The notes under the pieces: generated by a model | The model's input: the letters and a program-made list of their open reading frames with translations, nothing else | Database searches by the model: none | Told to the model about the DNA's origin: nothing | Translations under genes and position numbers: made by a program | Source: SVEL01 sp964573715 | GTDB taxonomy: Bacteria; Bacillota; Clostridia; Lachnospirales; Lachnospiraceae | NCBI GenBank assembly: GCA_964573715.1 | Contig: CAZNKR010000022.1 | Span: 1-33,895 of the forward strand | Reading direction: 5' to 3' | Length of the DNA: 33,895 bases | Shown: positions 24,337 through 32,850 of the stretch, in pieces | How positions within the stretch are numbered: position 1 is the first letter of the stretch | Layout of the letters: every line of letters starts with the position of its first letter

Positions 24337-25185
24337 ATGGCACAGATTATTGATGGTAAGGCCATTTCGGTGGCTATTAAGGATGAAGTAAAAGATAAAG
24401 TTGCTACATTAAATGCATCAGGGAAAAAAGTTTGTCTTGCGGTTATTCAGGTTGGAAACAATCCTGCATCCACAGTATATGTCGGAAACAAGAAAAAAGC
24501 TTGTGCATACTGTGGAATTGAATCTCTTAGCTATGAATTGTCAGAGGATATTACACAAGAAGAATTGTTTGAACTTATTGATAAGCTTAATGATGATAAA
24601 AATGTTAATGGTATTCTTGTACAGCTTCCACTCCCAAAACATATAGATGAGGATAAGGTTACTGAAAGAATTACTCCAATTAAGGATGTAGATGGTTTTC
24701 ATCCAGTCAACGTTGGTAATTTATCTATTGGTAAACAAGGATTTATTTCTTGTACACCATATGGAATCATAAAATTGCTTAAGTACTCTAATATTGATAT
24801 TACAGGAAAACATTGTGTTATCATTGGAAGAAGTAATATTGTTGGTAAACCAATGTCAATGTTGCTACTTAAAGAGAATGGAACCGTTACAATAGTTCAT
24901 TCTAAAACTAAAAATATGAAAGAATTAACAAAACAGGCCGATATATTGGTTGTTGCAATAGGAAAACCTAAGTTTATTACAAAAGATTATGTAAAAGAAA
25001 ATGCTGTAGTAATAGACGTGGGAATTAATCGTGATGAAAATAACAAGCTTTGTGGTGATGTTGATTATGAAGATGTATTTGATATAGCTTCACATATTAC
25101 ACCAGTTCCAGGTGGAGTTGGACCAATGACCATTGCAATGCTTATGAACAATTGTCTGGAGGCTTTTTGTTTTCAGCAAAAGTAA
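24337..25185 (+). CDS. folD: Methylene-THF dehydrogenase / methenyl-THF cyclohydrolase
   Basis: FolD interconverts 5,10-methylene-, 5,10-methenyl- and 10-formyl-THF with NADP. The 282-aa length is normal. Features include STVYVGNKKKACAYCGI with the catalytic Tyr/Lys region, VQLPLPKHID, the Rossmann motif GRSNIVGKPMS and the C-terminal PVPGGVGPMTIAMLMNN. An AGGAGG site overlaps the end of fhs. It acts directly with Fhs on the same cofactor pool. Confidence 0.97.
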   Translation: MAQIIDGKAISVAIKDEVKDKVATLNASGKKVCLAVIQVGNNPASTVYVGNKKKACAYCGIESLSYELSEDITQEELFELIDKLNDDKNVNGILVQLPLPKHIDEDKVTERITPIKDVDGFHPVNVGNLSIGKQGFISCTPYGIIKLLKYSNIDITGKHCVIIGRSNIVGKPMSMLLLKENGTVTIVHSKTKNMKELTKQADILVVAIGKPKFITKDYVKENAVVIDVGINRDENNKLCGDVDYEDVFDIASHITPVPGGVGPMTIAMLMNNCLEAFCFQQK

Positions 25186-25194
25186 AGGGTAAAT

Positions 25195-27405
25195 ATGTAC
25201 GCAAACATTATTGTAGACATTTCACACGAAAAACTTGATAAAACATTTCAATATAGAATACCAGATGAACTGGTTGAAAAAATAAATCCGGGAGTTTCTG
25301 TGACCATTCCTTTTGGGGGTGGAAACAGAAACATTTCGGGTTTTGTATTAGAAAAAACGGATATTTGTCAATATGACGAATCTAAAATCAAATCAATTAT
25401 TTGTGTAAATGAAAAAAATGTTCCTATTGAAGGAACTCTTATAAATCTAGCTTGGTTTATCAAAAATACCTATGGTTCTACAATGAATCAGGCTCTTAAA
25501 ACTGTAATTCCAATTAAGCATATAACAAAGGATGTTGTTAAGAAAAGTGTAAAATTAATTATCACAAAGGATAAAGCAAAAGAACTCTTATTAACATTTG
25601 AAAAAAAACATGCAACGGCAAGAGTAAGATTACTTAATGAACTATTACAAAGTTCCCAATTAGATTATGATTTAGTTGTTAAAAAGCTTGGTGTATCAAG
25701 AGAAACAATAAAATCCATGGAAAAACTAGGTATTGTTTGTATTAATAGTATTAAAATATATAGAAATCCTGTTAATTTCAGTGAATTAGGTGAGTATTTA
25801 ATAAAATTAAATGAAGAACAAAAAAATGTTTCAGAAGCTATTAAAAATTCTAAAATCCTGGTACATCTCATTCATGGAATAACAGGTAGTGGTAAAACGG
25901 AAGTATATATGGATATTATTGAGGATACAATTAAAAAGGGAAAACAGGCAATTGTACTGATTCCTGAAATTGCATTAACTTATCAAACGGTTATGAGGTT
26001 TTACCGCAAATTTGGTGATAGAGTTTCAATAATTAATTCAAGACTATCTGCTGGAGAAAGATATGACCAGTTTCAACGAGCAAAAAATGGTGAAATTGAT
26101 ATTATGATTGGTCCAAGGTCTGCGGTGTTCATACCATTTTCAAATTTAGGACTTATAGTAATAGATGAAGAACATGAATCAACATATAAAAGCGAAACTG
26201 TTCCAAAATATCATGCAAAGGAAGTAGCAATTTTTAGGGCAAAGCTTTCAAATGCAAAGGTAGTACTAGGTTCAGCAACTCCATCTATTGAATCGTTCTT
26301 TAAGTGTGAGAAGGGAATATATGAGCTTCATTCATTAAATAATAGGGCACTTACAAATTCCCTTGCAAATGTTTCTATTGTTGATATGAGAGAGGAACTG
26401 CACAAAGGCAATAGAACCATGTTTAGTGGCATACTTGATGAACTTATAAAGGATAGGCTTAATAAAAAAGAGCAGATAATGCTGTTTATTAACAGAAGAG
26501 GTTATGCTGGTTTTGTGTCATGTAGAAGCTGTGGAATCGCTCTTAAATGTCCTCATTGTGATGTTGGACTTAATTTACATCATAATGGAAAGCTTATTTG
26601 CCATTATTGTGGATATGAAGAAGTAATGCCTAAGCTTTGTCCAAAATGCGGTTCTAAATATATAGCGGCTTTTGGAACTGGAACCCAAAAGGTAGAAGAG
26701 GCTGTAAAGAAATACTATCCACAAGCACGGGTTTTGCGAATGGATATGGACACAACGTCTAAAAAGGATAGTCATGAAAAAATATTGTCTACCTTTGCTA
26801 ATGGCGAAGCAGATATATTAATCGGCACTCAGATGATTGTTAAAGGACATGATTTTCCAAATAATACTTTAGTAGGTGTTATTGCAGCTGATTTGTCCTT
26901 ACATACTTCTGATTACAGAGCTTCAGAAAGAACTTTTGATTTATTGACACAAGCTGCAGGACGAGCAGGAAGAAGTAGCAAAAAGGGTGAAGTTGTTATT
27001 CAAACCTATAGTCCTGACGAATACAGCATTGTTTGCGCCGCAAATCAAGACTATATTAGCTTCTATAAAAGAGAAATAATGTATAGAACTTTAAATGATT
27101 ATCCACCAGTTGTTAATTTATGTGCGATTCTTATTACCCATGAAAAAAAAGAGGTGGTAGATGCTGCCGCAACCTATATATCAAATATTATCATGGGTAG
27201 TTATAAAGAAATACGAAAAATTGGACCAGCGGATTGCACAGTAGGAAAAATATCTGATATATACAGAAAAGTTATTTATATTAAGGAAAAATCTATTGAT
27301 GTAATTATAAAGGTAAAGGATGACATTGAAAGGCAAAAAGAAGAAAATGAATTGCTTAACAATGTAACCATACAATTTGATTTAAATCCTATGAATTCAT
27401 ATTAA
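25195..27405 (+). CDS. priA: Primosomal helicase PriA
   Basis: PriA restarts collapsed replication forks by loading the replicative helicase. The 736-aa protein has the N-terminal DNA-binding domain (about 1-105), then a superfamily 2 helicase: Walker A GITGSGKTEVYM near residue 229, DEEH box in LIVIDEEHEST, and QAAGRAGRSSKKGEVVIQTY as motif VI. A zinc region at about 443-490 has four CxxC pairs (CRSC, CPHC, CHYC, CPKC). The start has only a weak GGG-type site. It precedes def and fmt as in Bacillus. Confidence 0.97.
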   Translation: MYANIIVDISHEKLDKTFQYRIPDELVEKINPGVSVTIPFGGGNRNISGFVLEKTDICQYDESKIKSIICVNEKNVPIEGTLINLAWFIKNTYGSTMNQALKTVIPIKHITKDVVKKSVKLIITKDKAKELLLTFEKKHATARVRLLNELLQSSQLDYDLVVKKLGVSRETIKSMEKLGIVCINSIKIYRNPVNFSELGEYLIKLNEEQKNVSEAIKNSKILVHLIHGITGSGKTEVYMDIIEDTIKKGKQAIVLIPEIALTYQTVMRFYRKFGDRVSIINSRLSAGERYDQFQRAKNGEIDIMIGPRSAVFIPFSNLGLIVIDEEHESTYKSETVPKYHAKEVAIFRAKLSNAKVVLGSATPSIESFFKCEKGIYELHSLNNRALTNSLANVSIVDMREELHKGNRTMFSGILDELIKDRLNKKEQIMLFINRRGYAGFVSCRSCGIALKCPHCDVGLNLHHNGKLICHYCGYEEVMPKLCPKCGSKYIAAFGTGTQKVEEAVKKYYPQARVLRMDMDTTSKKDSHEKILSTFANGEADILIGTQMIVKGHDFPNNTLVGVIAADLSLHTSDYRASERTFDLLTQAAGRAGRSSKKGEVVIQTYSPDEYSIVCAANQDYISFYKREIMYRTLNDYPPVVNLCAILITHEKKEVVDAAATYISNIIMGSYKEIRKIGPADCTVGKISDIYRKVIYIKEKSIDVIIKVKDDIERQKEENELLNNVTIQFDLNPMNSY

Positions 27406-27437
27406 GATAATATTCATTAAATGAAATCCAGGTGAAA

Positions 27438-27467
27438 TTACAAAAAACTAAAATACTGTACTATAAT
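27438..27467 (+). promoter_or_regulatory. Candidate promoter of def-fmt
   Basis: TTACAA (27438-27443) and TATAAT (27462-27467) are 18 nt apart in the 110-nt gap between priA and def. The -10 is perfect and the -35 is fair. This would give the def-to-prkC run its own transcript. Confidence 0.5.
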
Positions 27468-27527
27468 TGAAAAATATAGTAAAATAGCATATGCAATTTA
27501 TAGTAACAGATAGATATGGAGGATTTT

Positions 27528-28025
27528 ATGGCTATTAGAAATATAAGAGAAATGGGAGAGGAAGTTTTATCAAAGAAGTGTAAAGAGGTAAAAGAACTTA
27601 CTCCTAAATTAACAGAACTAATAAAAGATATGTTTGAAACAATGTATCAGGCTGAAGGTGTTGGACTAGCAGCACCTCAGGTAGGTATACTAAAAAGATT
27701 ATGTGTTATAGATACAGGAGATAACCCCTTAGTATTGATTAATCCTATTATTTTGGAAACATCAGGTGAACAGACAGGAACTGAAGGTTGTCTTAGTGTA
27801 CCAGGAAAGTTTGGTATTGTTACAAGACCAAATTATGTTAAAGTTAAAGCTCTTGATGAAAATTTTAACGAATATGAAATAGAAGGAACTGAACTTTTAG
27901 CAAGAGCACTTATGCATGAGATTGCACATCTAGATGGACAGTTATATGTGGAACTAGTAGAGGGTTCACTTATGAACAATGAAGATTTAGAAGAATATCT
28001 TGACGAGCATGGTGAGGAAGAGTAG
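27528..28025 (+). CDS. def: Peptide deformylase
   Basis: Def removes the formyl group from the N-terminus of new proteins. The three family motifs are present: GVGLAAPQVG (residues 44-53), EGCLSVPG (86-93, metal ligand Cys88) and HEIAHLDG (130-137, ligands His130 and His134, catalytic Glu131). The length is 165 aa. The ATG at 27528 is used; a nearby ATG at 27516 is part of the ribosome-site stretch TATGGAGG itself. Confidence 0.97.
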   Translation: MAIRNIREMGEEVLSKKCKEVKELTPKLTELIKDMFETMYQAEGVGLAAPQVGILKRLCVIDTGDNPLVLINPIILETSGEQTGTEGCLSVPGKFGIVTRPNYVKVKALDENFNEYEIEGTELLARALMHEIAHLDGQLYVELVEGSLMNNEDLEEYLDEHGEEE

Positions 28026-28031
28026 GAATAT

Positions 28032-28973
28032 ATGGATATTGTTTTTATGGGAACTCCAGATTTTGCAGCTGGAGTTTTAGAATCTATTATATCAGCTGGA
28101 CACAATGTGAAGCTTGTTGTAACAAAACAAGACAAACCAAAGGGTAGAAGCCAAGAGATGTTGCCAACACCTGTAAAGCAAATGGCATTGCAGCATGGAA
28201 TTGAGGTATTTCAGCCAACCAAAATTAAAAATCAAGAATCTATTGAATATCTTAAAGGATATGTGGCAGATGTTTTTGTAGTAGTAGCATATGGACAGAT
28301 TTTATCACAAGAAATATTAGACATGCCTCGTATCTGTTCTGTAAATATTCATGCTTCTTTATTACCAAAATATAGAGGCTCTGCTCCTATACAATGGGCA
28401 GTTATTAATGGAGAAGAGTATTCAGGAATAACAACTATGAGAATGGATGCTGGAATTGATACTGGAGATATAATAGAACAATCATTATACAAGTTAAAAG
28501 AAAAGGAAACAGGCGGATCTTTATTTGATGAACTTATGCATTTGGGAAGCAAAACAATAATTTCCACATTAGAAAAGCTAGAAAACAATACGGCAAAGTT
28601 TATAAAACAGGATGATTCAATTAGTACCCATGCCAAAATGCTTACTAAACAGTTAGGTGATATTGATTTTTCTATGTCGGCAGTGGAAATTGAGAGATTG
28701 ATTCGTGGACTAAATCCATGGCCAAGTGCATATACTTATTATAATGGAAAGAGTGTAAAGCTATGGGAGGCAACAGTTCTAGACAAAGAATTTTCTGGAA
28801 CAGTAGGCCAGATAGTTGAACTTACTAAAGATACGCTGTTGGTAAAGACAGGAAAAGGAACTCTTAGCATTACAGAACTTCAGATGGAAGGAAAAAAGCG
28901 TATGTATATTGAGGATTTTCTTAGAGGAAATAAGCTTGAAACAGGTCAATTATTTGGAAAATTGGAGGTGTAG
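28032..28973 (+). CDS. fmt: Methionyl-tRNA formyltransferase
   Basis: Fmt transfers formyl from 10-formyl-THF to initiator Met-tRNA. The 313-aa protein shows MDIVFMGTPDFAAGVLESII at the N-terminus, the catalytic region NIHASLLPKYRGSAPIQWAV (Asn, His and a downstream Asp in DAGIDTGDI), and a C-terminal OB-like domain with INPWP-type GLNPWPSAYT. It lies 6 nt after def. Its substrate is the product of Fhs, encoded in this same window. Confidence 0.97.
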   Translation: MDIVFMGTPDFAAGVLESIISAGHNVKLVVTKQDKPKGRSQEMLPTPVKQMALQHGIEVFQPTKIKNQESIEYLKGYVADVFVVVAYGQILSQEILDMPRICSVNIHASLLPKYRGSAPIQWAVINGEEYSGITTMRMDAGIDTGDIIEQSLYKLKEKETGGSLFDELMHLGSKTIISTLEKLENNTAKFIKQDDSISTHAKMLTKQLGDIDFSMSAVEIERLIRGLNPWPSAYTYYNGKSVKLWEATVLDKEFSGTVGQIVELTKDTLLVKTGKGTLSITELQMEGKKRMYIEDFLRGNKLETGQLFGKLEV

Positions 28974-28976
28974 TTT

Positions 28977-29687
28977 ATGTTAGGATATATAGGATATTAT
29001 TATGATCCAACATATTTTCTTATTATTATCGCAGCATTATTATCACTTTTTGCACAGCTTAAGGTGAAAAGTACCTTTGCAAGATATTCAAAAACTCATG
29101 CAAGAACGGGAATAACAGGAGCAGAGGCTGCAGAACGTATACTTCGTAGTAATGGGATTTACGATGTTTCAATAGAGCGAATCAGTGGAAATCTTACTGA
29201 TCATTATGATCCAAGGGCGAAAGTATTAAGACTTTCAGATTCGGTATATAATCATACATCAGTTGCAGCCATAGGTGTTGCAGCACATGAGTGTGGACAT
29301 GCAATCCAGCATGCAAAGAATTATTTACCACTTACCCTTAGAAGTGCAATTGCACCAGTAGCTTCCGTTGGTTCATATGCATCATGGATATTAATCATTA
29401 TTGGATTATTTTTTACAGGAAACAGTGGATATATGTTTTTACAGTTAGGTATTTGGCTTTTTGTTGCGGTTGTGGCATTTCAGCTTATTACTCTTCCTGT
29501 TGAGTTCAATGCTTCACATAGAGCGGTATCTATCTTAGCTAACAATGGTATGCTGTATGATGAAGAAGTAAAAGGAACAAAGAAAGTATTAACAGCAGCT
29601 GCCCTTACGTATGTTGCTGCAGCTGCTACAGCAATGTTACAGTTGCTAAGATTAATACTGATTGCAGGAGGAAGACGACGTGACTAA
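28977..29687 (+). CDS. Membrane zinc metallopeptidase, YugP family
   Basis: A 236-aa membrane protein of the YugP/DUF2268-like zinc metallopeptidase family. The zinc motif HECGH is at residues 104-108, with GAEAAERILRSNGI and LRLSDSVYNHTSVAAIGVAA before it. There is one membrane helix near the N-terminus (about 12-28) and hydrophobic helices at about 125-180 and 200-230. The third zinc ligand is probably Glu in LPVEFNASHRA. The start has a good GGAGG site. The gene overlaps rsmB by 8 nt. It commonly lies between fmt and rsmB in Clostridia; its substrate is unknown. Confidence 0.9.
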   Translation: MLGYIGYYYDPTYFLIIIAALLSLFAQLKVKSTFARYSKTHARTGITGAEAAERILRSNGIYDVSIERISGNLTDHYDPRAKVLRLSDSVYNHTSVAAIGVAAHECGHAIQHAKNYLPLTLRSAIAPVASVGSYASWILIIIGLFFTGNSGYMFLQLGIWLFVAVVAFQLITLPVEFNASHRAVSILANNGMLYDEEVKGTKKVLTAAALTYVAAAATAMLQLLRLILIAGGRRRD

Positions 29688-31044
29688 TTCACTAAACACT
29701 AGGGAGTTAGTTTTGGACATGTTATTGGAAATAACAAAAGATGGTACACCATCGCACATAGCTATGCGAAATACCCTTTCAAAATACCAGTACTTAGACA
29801 AACCCTCCCGCGCATTTATTACAAAGGTTGCCCAGGGAACTATAGAAAATCAAATATTGCTAGACTATATTATTAATCAGTTTTCTAATACAAAAACATC
29901 AAAAATGAAACCTTTAATTAGAGAACTTATTAGAATGAGTACTTATCAGATTATTTATATGGATAAAACACCTGATAGTGCAATTTGTAATGAGGCAGTA
30001 GGTTTAGCAAAGAAAAGAGGGTTTAAAACTCTTACAGGCTTTGTAAATGGTGTCTTAAGAAATATTTCAAGAAACAAAGCAAATATTGTCTATCCAAAAA
30101 AAGAAGACGGTTTGGATAATTACCTTTCAATTATGTATTCAACACCTCTATGGATTGTTGAAATGCTTCATACACAGTATGGAGAAGAGATTTGCAATAT
30201 TATTGAAGGTATGAATTCCCAAACGGAAGGTATTACACTTAGAATAGATCCAAGAATAAAAGATATTGATGGATTAGTTTGTGACTTACAAAAAGACGGA
30301 ATTAATGTTTCTATTTCTGATATTTATCCATTGGCTATTACTATTAAAGATTTTGATTATTTGTTAGAAATTGATAAATTTAACGATGGAAGTCTGTATC
30401 CACAAGATATTAGTTCAATGCTTGTGTCACACATAGCAAATCCTCCACAAAGTGCAAATTGTATAGATTTATGTAGTGCACCAGGTGGAAAAGCCATTCA
30501 TCTTTCCCAAATTTTAAATGGAACTGGACACGTTAGAGCCTTTGATATATCTGATATGAAGGTTTCATACATTAGAGAAAATATATCTAGATGTAATGTT
30601 GATAATATTTCTGCAAATATTCAGGATGCTACAGAATTTTCTACTAATCTGTTTGAAACAGGCGATGTTGTTTTAGCTGATGTTCCATGCTCAGGATTAG
30701 GAGTTACACGAAAGAAAAGTGATATAAAATACAATTTATCAAAGGATAACATACCAAATCTTATAGATTTACAAAGACAGATTTTAGTAAATGCCGTAAA
30801 ATATCTTAAGGTTGGTGGAACCTTAATATTTAGTACTTGTACAATAAATAAACAAGAAAATATCGAAAATCTAAGGTGGTTGTTAGAAAACTTTCCTTTG
30901 AAAACAGAAGATATATCAAGCTTTCTACCTGGTGATTATCACAATGATGAAGCTAAGAAAGGATATATCCAGCTTCTTCCTGGTATAGATCCAACAGATG
31001 GATTTTTCTTAGCAAAATTAATAAAACAGGAGCACTATGAATAA
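29680..31044 (+). CDS. rsmB: 16S rRNA (cytosine-967-C5)-methyltransferase RsmB
   Basis: RsmB methylates a 16S rRNA cytosine. The start is GTG at 29680, 8 nt after AGGAGG (29666-29671), giving 454 aa; an upstream in-frame TTG at 29662 would include the ribosome site. An N-terminal NusB-like RNA-binding domain (about 5-130) is followed by a NOL1/NOP2/Sun methylase with SAM motif DLCSAPGGKAIHLSQ. The two catalytic Cys lie in VPCSGLG and FSTCTINKQEN. It overlaps rlmN by 8 nt. Confidence 0.96.
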   Translation: MTNSLNTRELVLDMLLEITKDGTPSHIAMRNTLSKYQYLDKPSRAFITKVAQGTIENQILLDYIINQFSNTKTSKMKPLIRELIRMSTYQIIYMDKTPDSAICNEAVGLAKKRGFKTLTGFVNGVLRNISRNKANIVYPKKEDGLDNYLSIMYSTPLWIVEMLHTQYGEEICNIIEGMNSQTEGITLRIDPRIKDIDGLVCDLQKDGINVSISDIYPLAITIKDFDYLLEIDKFNDGSLYPQDISSMLVSHIANPPQSANCIDLCSAPGGKAIHLSQILNGTGHVRAFDISDMKVSYIRENISRCNVDNISANIQDATEFSTNLFETGDVVLADVPCSGLGVTRKKSDIKYNLSKDNIPNLIDLQRQILVNAVKYLKVGGTLIFSTCTINKQENIENLRWLLENFPLKTEDISSFLPGDYHNDEAKKGYIQLLPGIDPTDGFFLAKLIKQEHYE

Positions 31045-32101
31045 AATTGATATTAAATCCTATAATCTTAATGAACTGAATTGTTTTATAGAGGAGATAG
31101 GTGAAAAAAAATTCAGAGCAAAACAACTATATGACTGGTTGCACAAGGAAATGGTTAATGATTTTTTTTCTATGACTAATATTTCATTACCTTTGAGAGA
31201 AAAACTTAATGATTTGTGCGAAATAAAGTCATTAGTTCCAATTAAGGTGTTAACCTCTAAGGAGGATGGAACCAAAAAATATCTATTTTCCCTTCCAGAT
31301 GGAAATATAATTGAAAGTGTATTTATGAGGTATCATCATGGAAATTCAGTATGTATATCTACTCAAGTAGGATGTCGTATGGGCTGTAAATTCTGTGCGT
31401 CTACATTGGATGGAAAAGAAAGAGATTTAGAAGCTTCGGAAATGCTTGAAGAAATATATGAAATCATTAAGGATACTGGTGAAAGAGTATCAAACATTGT
31501 ACTAATGGGCAGTGGAGAACCACTTGATAATTATGACAATGTATTAAAATTTTTGTATATGATATCAGACAAAAATGGTGCTAACATTTCACAAAGAAAT
31601 ATTACACTTTCAACATGTGGTCTAGTTCCTAAAATTAAAGAACTAGCAGATTTAAAACTTGGAATAACTCTAGCAATTTCTTTACATGCATCAGATGATG
31701 AAACTAGGCGAGAATTAATGCCAATAGCCAATAAATACACAATTTCTGAAATTTTAGAAGCAATAAAGTACTATTTTTCTCAAACTGGAAGAAGAATATC
31801 CTTTGAATATAGTTTAGTTGCAGGTGTAAATGATACAGAAATTGAAGCGGCTAAGCTAGGAAATTTACTAAAAGGAATAAATTGTCATGTAAATCTTATT
31901 CCTGTAAATCCTATAAAAGAGCGTGATTTCAAGCGTTCTAAGGCTCCAGAGATTAAAAAATTTCAAAATAAACTTGAAAAATATGGAATAAATGTTACTA
32001 TAAGAAGGGAAATGGGCCAGGATATTAATGGTGCTTGTGGACAATTAAGAAAAAGTTTTATCCAGAAGGAATTACTAAAAGAAAAGGAGGGAGAAAGTTG
32101 A
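31037..32101 (+). CDS. rlmN: 23S rRNA (A2503-C2)-methyltransferase RlmN
   Basis: A radical-SAM enzyme that methylates A2503 of 23S rRNA and A37 of some tRNAs. The 354-aa protein has the CX3CX2C cluster motif at Cys113, Cys117 and Cys120 (GCRMGCKFCAS), and two further Cys, Cys106 and Cys334 (in NGACGQLR), matching the methyl-carrying and helper Cys pair. MGSGEPLDNYDNV is another RlmN motif. The CRMGC form is typical of RlmN. The stop TGA overlaps the TTG start of the next gene. Confidence 0.97.
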   Translation: MNKIDIKSYNLNELNCFIEEIGEKKFRAKQLYDWLHKEMVNDFFSMTNISLPLREKLNDLCEIKSLVPIKVLTSKEDGTKKYLFSLPDGNIIESVFMRYHHGNSVCISTQVGCRMGCKFCASTLDGKERDLEASEMLEEIYEIIKDTGERVSNIVLMGSGEPLDNYDNVLKFLYMISDKNGANISQRNITLSTCGLVPKIKELADLKLGITLAISLHASDDETRRELMPIANKYTISEILEAIKYYFSQTGRRISFEYSLVAGVNDTEIEAAKLGNLLKGINCHVNLIPVNPIKERDFKRSKAPEIKKFQNKLEKYGINVTIRREMGQDINGACGQLRKSFIQKELLKEKEGES

Positions 32102-32814
32102 AAGCATTTGCACAAACAGACGTAGGTAGAAACAGGGAAACAAACCAGGATTATGTATATTGTTCGCAAGATGCAGTAGGTAGTCTCCCAAATGTCTTTA
32201 TTGTAGCTGATGGTATGGGAGGACATAGAGCAGGAGATGTGGCTTCAGTTACTGCGGTTACATCAGTCCTAGATGCTATTAAATCTTCCACAAAAAAAAA
32301 TGCTATATCAGTTATAGAAGAAGCAATTACTACGGCTAATGAAACATTGTTTGATAAATCTAAAAATAACGAAGAATGGGAAGGCATGGGTACCACATTG
32401 GTTTTGGCTACAGTAGTTGAAGATACATTATATGTTGCCAATGTTGGAGATTCAAGGTTATACCTGATTGATGATGATATTCGTCAAATAACCCGAGATC
32501 ATTCTTATGTTGAAGAGATGATAAGCATTGGAGAAATAGATAAGTCCGAAGCAAGACATCACTCAAAGAAGAATATAATTACACGAGCTATTGGAGTTGA
32601 AAGCAAGACCACCGCTGATTTCTTCGAAGTTCAATTTTCTAAAGGCGCAAAGATACTTATGTGTTCCGATGGCCTTACCAATATGGTAGAAGACAAGGAC
32701 ATTTACAATATAGCTTCCAATACTAATAGTGAAGAAGCCGTACATAAGTTGATTTCTCTAGCCAATGAAAATGGTGGCAAAGACAATATTGCTGTTTTGA
32801 TAGTAGAATTATAG
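32098..32814 (+). CDS. stp: PP2C-type Ser/Thr protein phosphatase (Stp/PrpC)
   Basis: This manganese/magnesium-dependent phosphatase reverses PASTA-kinase phosphorylation. A TTG start at 32098 is chosen: AAGGAGG (32084-32090) lies 7 nt before it, and the product then begins KAFAQTDVGRNRETNQDYVY like its relatives. The 238 aa contain the metal-binding ADGMGGHRAGD, GMGTTLVLA, NVGDSRLYL, TRDHSYVEE, CSDGLTNMV and GGKDNIAVLI. The start overlaps the rlmN stop. In Bacillus the same order is rsmB-rlmN-prpC-prkC. Confidence 0.95.
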   Translation: MKAFAQTDVGRNRETNQDYVYCSQDAVGSLPNVFIVADGMGGHRAGDVASVTAVTSVLDAIKSSTKKNAISVIEEAITTANETLFDKSKNNEEWEGMGTTLVLATVVEDTLYVANVGDSRLYLIDDDIRQITRDHSYVEEMISIGEIDKSEARHHSKKNIITRAIGVESKTTADFFEVQFSKGAKILMCSDGLTNMVEDKDIYNIASNTNSEEAVHKLISLANENGGKDNIAVLIVEL

Positions 32815-32850
32815 GTATAATGCAAGAATCGTGAAAGGATGTTTTAGAAA

